Origin: Clostridia bacterium
GTDB taxonomy: Bacteria; Bacillota; Clostridia; Christensenellales; Pumilibacteraceae
Reading direction: 5' to 3'
DNA length: 64,000 bases
Assembly: GCA_022793815.1 (NCBI GenBank)
Contig: JAAWDP010000013.1
Location: 32,556-96,555 of the forward strand
The notes below the pieces were generated by a model. It was not told the origin of the DNA. It made no database searches and worked only from the letters and a program-made list of their open reading frames with translations. Of this stretch, positions 35,701-44,898 are shown in pieces; within the stretch, counting starts at the first letter, position 1, and each line of letters opens with the position of its first letter. A program made the translations under genes and the position numbers.

Positions 35701-37926
35701 ATCGAAAACAAAGAGCATGTCATTACTTCCAATAAAGAATTTATCGTCAAATTGCAGGAAGAGCTTACGCAAAAGCGCGGCACGTTGGACGAACTCAACG
35801 GCGTTCTTTCCGATTACAACGGGAAAAAGCAGACGGCTCAGGCGCAGTTCGACGATGTTACCGCACAGTGCGAGCAGGCGAAGGAAGACTGCCGCTTGGC
35901 GCGTGAGTTGATGGATAAAGCGAGAAAGGCACAGGAAACGCAGGAAAAACTCGGTCGTTTGCGTCCTATGCTCGAATCCGTCAATACGTTGGATGCGGAA
36001 ATCCGCGAAATGACGAACCGCGTGGAAAAAGAATCCAAAGAGAAGGATACATTTAAAGCAGAAGTTTCCGATTTACAGAAGCAGATGCTCGGAACTACCG
36101 ACGTTTCTCTTGTCAACGAACTTTCTTCCAAGATGAGCGAGCTCAATAAAAATGTTTCCGATTTGGATAAATCCATTGCGGCAACAAACAAAGCAAAAGC
36201 GGATAAGACGATAGAGTTTAACGGTGAGCGCCGCAAAGCCAACGAGTTTATCGACAAAGAAGAGCTTGAAGCAGAAGATGTCGTCAGAGAAGAGGACGAT
36301 GTAATCGGCAAAATGGCATTCGAAGAGTATGTCAAGAAAGCACAGGAAGACCGCGTAAGCGCGGAAGAAACTTTGGCGCGTTTGCAAGCCGAGTACGACG
36401 AGCTTGTCGGCGGTTACGATACGGAAGTCATGAATATGGCTGTCAAGGCGTCTGCCGAAATAAAGGAAGCGGAAGATGCCGTCGACGAAGCGCAAGCCGA
36501 GTTGGATATTCTTAACGAGAAAATGGAAACGGCGTCCGACGACGACAAACTTATGATGTCTATCGACCAGATGTCGCTTAGCGAAAAACTCGAAAAAGCA
36601 ACCAATGCTCTCGGCGAGTTGCAGGCTGCCGCCGCGAAGGAAAAAGTCGAGTACCAGATGCAGTATGACGCAAAACTCGAAGAAACGAAAAATCAAATAG
36701 AGGAAGCGCAAAATGCTTACGATGCCGCAAGCAAAAAAGTCGACGAATCCGTCAATAAGATAAATCCTCTTGATTTGATTTTGTCGGGCAGCGGCGTTAT
36801 ATCGCAGGATAGAAAGCGTATGGAAGCCGAGAACTTGAAAAAGCAATTGGAACTTTCCAAGAGTGCTATGGAACAGGCAAAACTTCAAGCCAAGATGGCT
36901 CAGATGGATGCGGAGCGCGCGATTGTAGACGCTCAGCGTGCTTCGGACGAATCCAAGGCAGAAGCAGAACGTGCGGCGCAAGAGGCTATTTCCAAAGCCG
37001 AAGAAGCGCGTCTTGCCGCCGAGCAGAAGTCCGAAGAGGATGCCGAAAAAGCGCGTCAGGAAATCGAGCGCGCCAAATTAGAGGCGGAAGAAGAATTGCG
37101 CCGCGCAGCGGAAGAGCTTGAACGCGCACGCAAAGAAGCGGAAGAAGAAACCGAACGTGTGAAGAGAGAGGCAGAAGAAGCACGTCTTGCCGCCGAGCAG
37201 AAAGCCGCGGAAGAAGCGGAACAAGCCAAAAAAGCAGCCGAAGAAGAGGCTGAAAGAATCCGCAAAGAAGCGGAAGAACAGGTCGAGCGCGCAAAGAGAG
37301 AGGCGGAAGAAGCACGCCTTGCAGCCGAGCAAAAAGCCGCGGAGGAAGCGGAGCAAGCCAAGAAAGCAGCCGAAGAAGAGGCTGAAAGAATCCGCAAAGA
37401 AGCGGAAGAAGAGAAGCGTCGTGCCGAAGAAGAGGCGGAGCGCGATAAGGCTGCAAAAGAACAAGAGGAAAATCGCATAAAAGAGAAGATAGAGAAGAAG
37501 AAAGCTCATATCCTCGAAATGCGAAAGGATTTGCGTACCGTCACCGACGAAGCAAGCGCAAAAGACTTGAAAGAGAAGTTCTACAACGAGCTTGTCAAAC
37601 TTGACGATGACGAGAAATCGACCCCCGAGCTGAAAGATTTGATTAACAAGTCTATGGATGACGCTGACCATGCCGCAGAAGTTTCCATGTACAAGACGTT
37701 GGCGAATAAAGCGCCGAAACGTGTTGTCAAGAAGGTTACGGAGAGAATCAATAAGATTCCCAAGAAGAAGGCACGTCCCGCACGTCCCGGCGCACGTCCC
37801 GCACGTCCCGGAGCAAGACCGGGTGCGCGTTCGGCAAGACCCGGAGCAAGACCTGCACGTCCCGGAGCAAGACCCGGTGCGCGTCCGACACGCCCCGGCA
37901 GCAGACCGCCCAGACCCAGACAATAA
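32788..37926 (+). CDS. Giant single-pass membrane protein with long cytoplasmic coiled coil and Arg-Pro-Gly tail
   Basis: A 1712-residue protein of unknown function. The ATG at 32788 is preferred (AAAGGA 7 nt upstream) over the GTG at 32767. A signal sequence with a possible cleavage site (VQA-AG) is followed by about 590 exported beta-rich residues. A membrane helix lies at about 633-660 (YIGVGLLVLAIILLLVWLFI), flanked by basic residues inside. Then come an Ala/Gln/Thr-rich linker with two LALGAG units, a short conserved-looking block (LSDDELLERIFIEKYEP), and a charged coiled coil at about 894-1617 that ends in 44-residue tandem repeats. The last 50 residues are Arg-Pro-Gly-Ala repeats, strongly basic. 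It shares topology with the preceding gene's product; 20 bp separate the genes. Confidence 0.8.
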   Translation: MNTKSKNKIYIILLAAVLALTAVFLSVIFAASAYDVQAAGNVAYPPDGNWDIESFVLDVNGADASSESETQVSGGGNGTHSIESGNMGNYRKRQVTVGAIMEAYKSNSANNEFPSDMLNYISTSNYALYRVGETGAVQDIFNSFTEYVRVTKEQTGSGVYALTFEGLKSKSEKKPFIAITFHKTNTSPTLSALPKTFTVYMTITVNSTFVPATLPTHSNSTEYFLRDDIDDKSAHFELGNGESKEFYLSDFIGQKLYYRDGTSNKKSDFKPLVENIDTSKDWVLNDISSFAVTSSGVEAVLSSDMVTMAGSAADGMTTPIATVTAQFTETSIESTSWTDIDGNKSDFWNAAHYLKFRLTNTAGNVTVTLAKRIYFTPTGLPNIKKTYTMPVSLNASSGFQFADENRYLKKGNFESRPSTFEDKDENNITAIGVSQVRVKPSFLCDYPTSGFIKLQYNEQVVPSSDCVTVEVVYKKDDNGDNILSEIDYYMVTASKTGHATVNFPLMYGTSGTTGPIMYVPVSFNVYGQYSMDVYELTGKKNKVISTVNSDIFKPFVQDGFSLIDAQIRDESSKSLLQVSRNKNEISLTPFEQGQAVVVLTFMNMKGEQISIDWAVNINPKGGSILDINNWPLHYIILFYIGVGLLVLAIILLLVWLFIRAISKRKQEENQTTAPTSAYIIKLNSQIAAAQAQQRAAATQTVTNTTTQQTQMLALGAGAAATGAAPASDNTLALGAGTASNATPPPMTSSFASEAAQSEETSSNQPQDDIYIPLSDDELLERIFIEKYEPRGMARRSFFKSKDLQSRELEKEKARIRDDVRDGMTIEEACKSLSERQNAQNGASVISDEPVAAQQPEQEVGIIALLGFDPASPLVDEPLPTVEADPDALPEETALKNIENKLARIEKELGVIESRLEKTQKEIADYSATVESSESTLQMKEDSNASLRKSIEDLEFKLATAKSKDKEKLLKDIENKEHVITSNKEFIVKLQEELTQKRGTLDELNGVLSDYNGKKQTAQAQFDDVTAQCEQAKEDCRLARELMDKARKAQETQEKLGRLRPMLESVNTLDAEIREMTNRVEKESKEKDTFKAEVSDLQKQMLGTTDVSLVNELSSKMSELNKNVSDLDKSIAATNKAKADKTIEFNGERRKANEFIDKEELEAEDVVREEDDVIGKMAFEEYVKKAQEDRVSAEETLARLQAEYDELVGGYDTEVMNMAVKASAEIKEAEDAVDEAQAELDILNEKMETASDDDKLMMSIDQMSLSEKLEKATNALGELQAAAAKEKVEYQMQYDAKLEETKNQIEEAQNAYDAASKKVDESVNKINPLDLILSGSGVISQDRKRMEAENLKKQLELSKSAMEQAKLQAKMAQMDAERAIVDAQRASDESKAEAERAAQEAISKAEEARLAAEQKSEEDAEKARQEIERAKLEAEEELRRAAEELERARKEAEEETERVKREAEEARLAAEQKAAEEAEQAKKAAEEEAERIRKEAEEQVERAKREAEEARLAAEQKAAEEAEQAKKAAEEEAERIRKEAEEEKRRAEEEAERDKAAKEQEENRIKEKIEKKKAHILEMRKDLRTVTDEASAKDLKEKFYNELVKLDDDEKSTPELKDLINKSMDDADHAAEVSMYKTLANKAPKRVVKKVTERINKIPKKKARPARPGARPARPGARPGARSARPGARPARPGARPGARPTRPGSRPPRPRQ
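37162..37425 (+). repeat. Two tandem 132-bp (44-codon) coiled-coil repeats
   Basis: Copies at 37162-37293 and 37294-37425, nearly identical at nucleotide level for most of their length, the second drifting at its end. Each encodes REAEEARLAAEQKAAEEAEQ and onward. A more diverged copy begins near 36997. The third-position differences show an old duplication kept in frame. Confidence 0.8.
37767..37923 (+). repeat. Short tandem repeats encoding an Arg-Pro-Gly-Ala tail
   Basis: Degenerate units of CGTCCCGGAGCAAGA type encode repeats of RPGA and ARPGARP. They are coding repeats within the C-terminal 50 codons, not a CRISPR array: there are no spacers. Confidence 0.85.
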
Positions 37927-37975
37927 AATTCGGTTCGAAATAAATAGAAAGAAGCAATAAAATGCGAGGTTCAAG

Positions 37976-40900
37976 ATGAAAGATATGGATTTAGAAATGC
38001 TGAAACCTACAATGGACGATTCCAACGATTACGATGAGTATGAAGAGGAAGTCATTGACCGTGACGAGGAGTATGAAGTCGACGATGACGAGGAAGAGTA
38101 CGACGATGAGGAGTACGATGACGAGGAATATGACGACGAAGAAGAGTACGACGACGAGTATGACGACGGTTATGATGACGGATACGACGACAGCTATTAC
38201 GACGAGCGTCTGAATAAAGTGCTTGACGAGCTGGCGGAGCTTAAGCGTAATATGGCTAATCCTCCCGCAGTTCAAAACAATCAGCCTTCATACGCTCAGC
38301 CTACGATACCGTATGTTTTTGCCGGAAATATTCCTCAGGACAGAGTGCAGCCCGGCTACGGCAGCGAAGTTTTGATGTACAATGAAATTTCGAGGTTGCG
38401 CGACGAGCTCAGCAAGACTCAAAGCACCCAGAACTTGCACGTCGAACTGAATCGCTTGAAGGACGAGATGGAGCGTGACCGTAAATACAACGAGTCGCAG
38501 TATCTTGCCGAAATCAAACGGTTGAACGATAAAGTCGAGACGTTACAAAAAAACTCCTTGGGCCCTCAAAGCGAAGATAGTCTGAATCTTTTAGAGTCAC
38601 ACGCTTCTGAGGGCGGTCTGATAGACAGCGGCAGTTTCAATAAGCTTATTGCTATCAACGAGTCTATTTTACAGAATACGAAATCTTCCGATTCTCACGT
38701 TCAATCCGAATTGGGAGATATTAAAAAACGTCTTGCCGCATTGGACGGTGAGGAGCTTTCCCGCGCGCTTTCTGCGGTGAAAAAGTTAAGTAAAACCATG
38801 AATGCGGAAGATATGACTGCTCTTACGGCTGAAATCACCGCATTGAAAAATGCGCTTGCGACAAGCGGTATCGAAGGCGGAGAGAGTAGCGACGGCGCGG
38901 TAAATGTCAGACTTCGCGAGCTCAAAGAGGTTGCGTCGGACAAGGATACCGACGGAATAATCCTTTTGAAAAAAATCGGCGAGCTTTCGGCGGCGATAGG
39001 GTATGCCGACGAAAAAGAAAAGGAAAGCAAAGAACAGGCGCTGGCTCTTATCGACGAATTCCTTGCATTGCGTACCGCTCCTTCCGATTTATCGCTCGGG
39101 GACAAGTTGAACAGACTTAACGAGTTGGAAAAGAAAGTGTCTGTTTCCGATACTTCGGAAGCCGTTGCTTTGGCAGGTGCATGCGATACGTATGCCGATG
39201 AAATTCTCAGAGTCGCACTCGATAAAAAAAGCATAGACGAGTTGGTGCGTTTTGCGGACGATACGGGCGTGTTTTCCGTGAACCGCGAAAAACGCGAAGC
39301 GCTGGATAAATTTGCGACGCTTTCACAAAGACTTTTGAAGTGCGACAAAGGCGAGATAGCCGAAGTATTGCCGCAGCTTCTCGAAGCGAAAATCAAGCTG
39401 CAGGATTATACTAAGCAGTCTTACGATATCGGATTATCGAAAGAAATTTCCAAATGTGTCGCAAACGGCGACGAAGCAAAGCAGAAAGAACTTATCGGTG
39501 AAATTTGCAAGCTGCGCGCTGCCGATTTTGTCCGTTTCCCTCGCGTCAATGTCGACTATACGGCAACCAACCGTCAGCCTGTGACTACGCTGATAGAGAA
39601 AGCGGACAGTATTATCGCATTGTTGAACGAGCGCGGAGTCGTAAGCGCAGACAGCGTTTCCGAGAAGACGGAACAGGTCGAAGACGATGCCGCATTGCAG
39701 GCATTCAAAAACGAAATAGTGGGATTGTGCACGGCTAAGCAGCTTGATGATGCGGTTGCCGAATTGCGTTCCGAATATGTAAAAATAGTCAATGCTCTCG
39801 CATCGCTGCCCGAAGGTGCGGTCAGTGCCGAAACGGCGTCGGCGGTAAGTGCGATTGCGGACGAAGCGCAGTATAATAACAACGAGCTGTCCGAGCAGAT
39901 GTACAACATCCGCGACGAGCTCAGCAAAACCATACATGACGAGAGCCAGCTTACCCAGGATACGCTCGAACTTAAATTCACGGATTTGTCCGATATGCAA
40001 CGTCGCGTTTCGGAAGACCTCGAATTTATACGCAATAAGCTTGCCGAAACAGGCAAAGTCATAGAAAGTGTTGCATCGGTAAAAGAGGAATCCGTCGAAG
40101 CGGAAAGCGAAGACGGGAAAAGCGATTCCGGTCTGTACGACGATATCTGCGTTCAGTTCGATAAACTTTACGAAGATGTTTCCGCATTGCTGACGACTAC
40201 GGAAAACAATGTTGTGGAAAGACTGGGAGAAACCGTCGGTTCCACTATGGACAATGTCAATGAGATTATCGATTCGATAAATGCGAATATTGATAATATC
40301 AATGCGCTTGTGACGGGTGTCAACACTTCGCTTGACGGCGTAAACAATAATTTCGACATAACCAACAATAACATCAACAATATCAATACGACGTTCGGAA
40401 ACAGTTTTGCAACCGTTAATTTGGCGCTCGACGAAATCCGTGAAAATCTTTCCAATCTTGCGGCAACCGACGTTTCGGTTTTGCTTGCCGACAATATTAC
40501 CGAGCTTAAAATGGCGGTTGACGATTTTATCGCAAAAGCCATGGCGTATGACGACGCCGCATTGAACGACAGAATCAGATTGGTCGACGATGTGTCTTTC
40601 TTGCGCCAAAATGCGGAGTCGGGCGCTGCGGAAAGTATCAATGCTTTGCACGACGAGCTTACTTTGCTCGGCGAAAATTTAACGCGTGATTTGAGTGTGC
40701 TAACCGATACTGTATCGGGGCTGAATCTTGACGAAATGCGCGAAAACGTCCTTACTATCAAAGATACGCTGGACATTCTCGCAGCCGATACTTCGGTTGC
40801 CGCAATGGGTGAAGATATTGCCGAAATCAAAGAGAGCGGCAAATTGCTGTCCGACACTTTGACCGCCGATTTTGCTGCGCAGGAAGAGCTTATCGGTTCG

Positions 40901-43900
40901 CTTAAAGACGATGTGGCATTTATCCGTGCTCATTTTGACGAGCAGGCAGACGAAAACGCTATTACGGTTACCGACGTGTACGATGTTCTTGTCGGTGTAA
41001 ACGAAAAGCTCGATTCTGTCGGAGAGGTTTCTTCGCAAGATACGCAGACTGTTCTCGGTTTGCTTGAAGAAATAAAAGAACAGCTGCATTTGAAAGAGCT
41101 TGAACCCAGTATCGAAGGCGTTACGGGCAGCGAGGAAGAGAAACAAACTCTTTTGAACGAGATAGCCGAAGTCAGAGAGCGTCTTACGGGTCTTGAAAAT
41201 GTTTCGGCTGTTCAAAGCGATGCCGCTTCGGCAGCTCTTGCGAATATAGAGCAAGACCTCAACGATATCAAAGAAAGCATTTTGATGTCGGATCGAGCGG
41301 TTGCCGCCGATTCCGTGCTGACGGATATTTCCGAGAAGCTCGAACTTATTATGCAAGATTCGGCAAATATGAATCAATTGACGTCCATTGCCGCAGATAT
41401 TTCGGAAATGAAAGAGACTCTTGCGCTCGGAGAAAATCCGGAATCCGACGGTATGACGGATATCATGCAGACCGTCAACGATATGAGCGACAGAGTCAAA
41501 GAGTTTGCCGAACGCATGGAACTTGCCGCAGTGGAAATCGACAGCATACCTCTTGTGCTTTCGGAACTTGGACAGGTTAAGCAGTCGCTGGAAGAAATCA
41601 AAGAGAAACTTTGTGAATTCGAAGGCGTTTCTCCCGTTCATGAAGATACGGACGGCGAGTCGGATGCAATTGCCCGCAGACTCGACATTTTGAGTGATAA
41701 GACCAACGAAATAATCGAACGCAGCGAAAACGGAGTCGTTTCCGACGAGCTTCGCGAGGTCACCGACGAAATTGCCGAGATTCGCGAAAGTTTGTTGACC
41801 GATTACGAGAAGATTAAGGATGATATTTCCTTTATCAGAAATCAGATTGAGCTTAACGTAGAAGAAGCCGAGTCGGAAACCGCTTTGGATTTGGGCGACG
41901 AAGATATCAATACCATATTGGAAGAACTTGCCGAAATCAAAGAAAAGCTGGCGTCTGCCGACGAATATGATGTAATGGCGGAGATATTGTCGCTTAGAGA
42001 AGACATGAAATCCGCGCGTCTTGCGCCGTCGGAAGAAGGCGGTGAACCTACCGGCGACGAGCTGAATATGGTGCTCAGCGAGATAGTTGCATTGCGTGAC
42101 GAAATTCAGTCTTATAAAGACCAATTGACCGTTTATGAAGCGCCCGAAAGACATGAGGTAAGCGAGTCCGAAGATGTGAGCGAAAACACCTCATTGGCGG
42201 ACAGCGTCAATGTCATTTTAGACGAACTGACTGATTTACGTAGCGAACTTGCCGGATTGCGTGACGAGTCTGCCGAGAAACAGTCTGAACTTCGTGATAT
42301 GATTGCCCGTCGCACGTCGATAAGTGCCGAGTCTTCGGATATCGATTCCGACGTTGTATCCGCGCAGGGACTTGATGTGGTTCTTGACGAAATCGTGAAT
42401 CTGAAAAACGATTTTGCCAATGCGCGCGAGCAGATAAGCGACGAAATAAAATCTACGCGGGAGTCTTCGGCGAGCGATGTTGCCGACGAGACTTTGGATG
42501 AGCGTCTTAATGCGATTGAAGACAGCATTTCCGCTCTCGGCGACAGAATTACGGAATTGTTTATGTCTGACGACGTGGGAGTGAGTTCCGATAAATCGGA
42601 TGAAATTCTTGCCGAGGTCCGTAATCTCAGAGAAAATCGAGTGGCTGTGGAAAGCGACGAGGGTGCGCTCGATGTGCTTAGCGAAATGCTTTTGTTGCAC
42701 AGCGAAATCAATGATATAAGAAATATTCTCGATACAAAAGGCCCCGTCGAGCAAAGCGGTGTTATAACGGACAGCACGCATGCCGATTATGTCGACGTAT
42801 TGACACAGTTGGCGGAAATCAAAGAGCAGCTTGCCGAGAAAGAAGCGGAAAAACCCGCAACCGACGGCGGACTGATGGAAGAGCTTTCCGCAATAAAAGA
42901 ATTGCTTTTCGAGCAAAGCCGTGCAAGCGAAATCGAAATACTTCGCGATGAAATCGTCGGACTCAGGCAGGAGCTTGCAAGTGCCGATTACGGCAGTGTT
43001 TCCGCGGAAGGACATTCCGACACCGAAATTGCTGCGCTTCGCGAAGAAATTTCGCAGCTCAAAGAGCAGCTTGCCGCTTCACGCGAACAATACGAACCCG
43101 ATATGGCTGTCATGACGGAAATAACCGCACTTCGCGATGAGATAGCATCTCTTAAAGAGCAAATGGCAGAAAACGGCGTCGGCAGTTCTGTTGCGGAAGC
43201 AGAACCCGATATGACGGTGCTTTCGGAAGTCATGGCGCTCCGTGAGGAAATAGGCGAGCTGAAGAATGCTTTTGCCGCGCCCGATTCCGATATGGTCGAA
43301 ACAGTAGCGCAAATCAGAGAAGATGTCCGCGCAATGAAGGAAGAACCCGATTTGAGCGCATTGAACGAGGTGCTTGCACTGCGTGACGAATTCCAGGCAA
43401 TGAAAGACGAAATTGCGGACAAAAAGTCAGACGATGCACATGCAAAGTCGGGTGAAGAAATTCTTTCCGAAGTGCAATCGCTTAGAGACCAATTGTTTGC
43501 AATCAGCATGGCGAACGTCAATGACGGTTCTACCGATAAGGTGACTTACGAAAGTTACAACAACATAATTTTGGACGAAATAACCGCGCTGAGAGAAGAA
43601 GTAAATGCATACAAGACAAGCGATGCTGCCCGCGAGGTTATGGAAGAAATAGCCGAAATCAAGCAGTCTATTGCCGCGCAAACCGCCGACGAGGGCGAGC
43701 TTATGCTGCAATTGAGCAAGCTTAAATCGGATTTGGAAACATTGAAGAACAGCGATGCGCAAGATGCCACAAACAATGCGATTTTGAACGAATTGGCAAA
43801 CTTGAAAACGGAGCTTACAAACCAGAGAGAAGCCGATTTGACTACGCTTAACTTCATGTCGGAAATGGCACAGCTTATAGAGCGTCAGAATCAGTATATT

Positions 43901-44845
43901 AACCAAAGCGCAAACGCCAAAATATCCGACGAAATCGAAAGTCTGAAAGCGGAAATAGCGTCCTCGCTTGCCGCTCCTTCCGTGGAAACATCGGCTATAA
44001 TGGGCGAGATTGCAAAACTGAAAGACGAGATTTCGCGCGATACCGGCAGCAAGATTGACAATAAAACGATACTCGACGAGCTTGCAAAATTGAAGGATGA
44101 AATATCCGTCGAGAAGCCCTCGCGTCAAAACGATTTGGTGCTTGAAGAAATCGCCAGACTGAAAGACGAGATAAGCAATCTTTCGGAAAAGAACGCAAGC
44201 GACGGCAGCGATGTCAGCGTCGAAGAAATTTCTCAGTCGATAAACGATTTGAAGAACGAGCTCACCCAGATTGCCGATATCGTATCCGACGAAGAAAAGC
44301 CCAAAAAAGCGCTCGCACGTAAGACATCTTCCAAGACGTCTTCCGCCGGCAAGAAGTCTTCGACAGCCAAGGGTCGCACTTCTTCAAAAAAGACGACCGG
44401 CACTAAATCTTCGACACGCAAATCCACTGCTTCGAAAAAGAAGTCGACTTCAAAGTCTGCTGCTTCGTTGAGCAGTGACGAGCTGCTTTCAAAGATAGAC
44501 GCCGTTTCTATCGATATTCCCATGAATAACGAAATGTCCGACAGCGATTTCAATATCAAGTTAGACCCGAATTTCGTTCCGGACAGAGAAAGAGACGAGT
44601 TGGATATTGCCAGCAAGTTGGCTAAACAAGTGGCGAACAAGTTGATAATGGAACAGCTTGTCGAGCAGCTTGGAAACGGCGGCGTTCCCGAGAACGAGGT
44701 CGAGGAAATAGTTAAAGACATATTGCCTCAGGAATTCAGCACAATAATGATAGAAGAACAGTCCGACCAGGTCAGACGTTTGGCTAATTCGTTGGTACTA
44801 GATAAGCTGCGTGCTCGTCTTACAGGCAAAAAAGAAGAAGACTAA
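37976..44845 (+). CDS. Giant cytoplasmic coiled-coil protein with acidic head and H1-like basic tract
   Basis: A 2289-residue protein of unknown function with no membrane segment. Residues about 16-75 are almost only Asp, Glu and Tyr (DDEEYDDEEYDDEEEYDD). From about 80 to 2100 it is a repetitive helical rod, with recurring phrases such as ILDELxxLRxEL, EIAEIKE and LREEIxxLKEQL, and one Asn-rich heptad run (NNFDITNNNINNINTTFGN). Residues about 2108-2162 are a Lys/Ser/Thr/Ala tract (KKSSTAKGRTSSKKTTGTKS) like histone H1 or HU tails. The last 125 residues look like a compact domain (LAKQVANKLIMEQLVEQLG). GAGG precedes the ATG, and the gene follows its neighbour by 49 bp. A terminator closes the operon. 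Confidence 0.8.
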   Translation: MKDMDLEMLKPTMDDSNDYDEYEEEVIDRDEEYEVDDDEEEYDDEEYDDEEYDDEEEYDDEYDDGYDDGYDDSYYDERLNKVLDELAELKRNMANPPAVQNNQPSYAQPTIPYVFAGNIPQDRVQPGYGSEVLMYNEISRLRDELSKTQSTQNLHVELNRLKDEMERDRKYNESQYLAEIKRLNDKVETLQKNSLGPQSEDSLNLLESHASEGGLIDSGSFNKLIAINESILQNTKSSDSHVQSELGDIKKRLAALDGEELSRALSAVKKLSKTMNAEDMTALTAEITALKNALATSGIEGGESSDGAVNVRLRELKEVASDKDTDGIILLKKIGELSAAIGYADEKEKESKEQALALIDEFLALRTAPSDLSLGDKLNRLNELEKKVSVSDTSEAVALAGACDTYADEILRVALDKKSIDELVRFADDTGVFSVNREKREALDKFATLSQRLLKCDKGEIAEVLPQLLEAKIKLQDYTKQSYDIGLSKEISKCVANGDEAKQKELIGEICKLRAADFVRFPRVNVDYTATNRQPVTTLIEKADSIIALLNERGVVSADSVSEKTEQVEDDAALQAFKNEIVGLCTAKQLDDAVAELRSEYVKIVNALASLPEGAVSAETASAVSAIADEAQYNNNELSEQMYNIRDELSKTIHDESQLTQDTLELKFTDLSDMQRRVSEDLEFIRNKLAETGKVIESVASVKEESVEAESEDGKSDSGLYDDICVQFDKLYEDVSALLTTTENNVVERLGETVGSTMDNVNEIIDSINANIDNINALVTGVNTSLDGVNNNFDITNNNINNINTTFGNSFATVNLALDEIRENLSNLAATDVSVLLADNITELKMAVDDFIAKAMAYDDAALNDRIRLVDDVSFLRQNAESGAAESINALHDELTLLGENLTRDLSVLTDTVSGLNLDEMRENVLTIKDTLDILAADTSVAAMGEDIAEIKESGKLLSDTLTADFAAQEELIGSLKDDVAFIRAHFDEQADENAITVTDVYDVLVGVNEKLDSVGEVSSQDTQTVLGLLEEIKEQLHLKELEPSIEGVTGSEEEKQTLLNEIAEVRERLTGLENVSAVQSDAASAALANIEQDLNDIKESILMSDRAVAADSVLTDISEKLELIMQDSANMNQLTSIAADISEMKETLALGENPESDGMTDIMQTVNDMSDRVKEFAERMELAAVEIDSIPLVLSELGQVKQSLEEIKEKLCEFEGVSPVHEDTDGESDAIARRLDILSDKTNEIIERSENGVVSDELREVTDEIAEIRESLLTDYEKIKDDISFIRNQIELNVEEAESETALDLGDEDINTILEELAEIKEKLASADEYDVMAEILSLREDMKSARLAPSEEGGEPTGDELNMVLSEIVALRDEIQSYKDQLTVYEAPERHEVSESEDVSENTSLADSVNVILDELTDLRSELAGLRDESAEKQSELRDMIARRTSISAESSDIDSDVVSAQGLDVVLDEIVNLKNDFANAREQISDEIKSTRESSASDVADETLDERLNAIEDSISALGDRITELFMSDDVGVSSDKSDEILAEVRNLRENRVAVESDEGALDVLSEMLLLHSEINDIRNILDTKGPVEQSGVITDSTHADYVDVLTQLAEIKEQLAEKEAEKPATDGGLMEELSAIKELLFEQSRASEIEILRDEIVGLRQELASADYGSVSAEGHSDTEIAALREEISQLKEQLAASREQYEPDMAVMTEITALRDEIASLKEQMAENGVGSSVAEAEPDMTVLSEVMALREEIGELKNAFAAPDSDMVETVAQIREDVRAMKEEPDLSALNEVLALRDEFQAMKDEIADKKSDDAHAKSGEEILSEVQSLRDQLFAISMANVNDGSTDKVTYESYNNIILDEITALREEVNAYKTSDAAREVMEEIAEIKQSIAAQTADEGELMLQLSKLKSDLETLKNSDAQDATNNAILNELANLKTELTNQREADLTTLNFMSEMAQLIERQNQYINQSANAKISDEIESLKAEIASSLAAPSVETSAIMGEIAKLKDEISRDTGSKIDNKTILDELAKLKDEISVEKPSRQNDLVLEEIARLKDEISNLSEKNASDGSDVSVEEISQSINDLKNELTQIADIVSDEEKPKKALARKTSSKTSSAGKKSSTAKGRTSSKKTTGTKSSTRKSTASKKKSTSKSAASLSSDELLSKIDAVSIDIPMNNEMSDSDFNIKLDPNFVPDRERDELDIASKLAKQVANKLIMEQLVEQLGNGGVPENEVEEIVKDILPQEFSTIMIEEQSDQVRRLANSLVLDKLRARLTGKKEED

Positions 44846-44862
44846 TCCGTGTTCGATATCAG

Positions 44863-44898
44863 CCGACTCCTACGTAACGGTAGGGGTCGGTTTTTTTT
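44863..44898 (+). terminator. Strong intrinsic terminator after the giant-gene operon
   Basis: CCGACTCCTAC (44863-44873) pairs with GGTAGGGGTCGG (about 44880-44890, one G-U), loop GTAACG, then eight T at 44891-44898. It separates the three-gene unit from murA. Confidence 0.9.

Noticed and set aside
37767..37923. Repeated short motifs resembling a CRISPR array
   Set aside because: Units are 15-24 bp, contiguous, in frame and encode RPGA repeats; there are no unique spacers of constant length.
37078..38025. 315-codon Phe/Leu-rich minus-strand frame that looks like a membrane protein
   Set aside because: It is the antisense of the Glu/Lys/Ala coiled coil (GAA/AAG codons read backwards give Phe/Leu), a compositional artefact.
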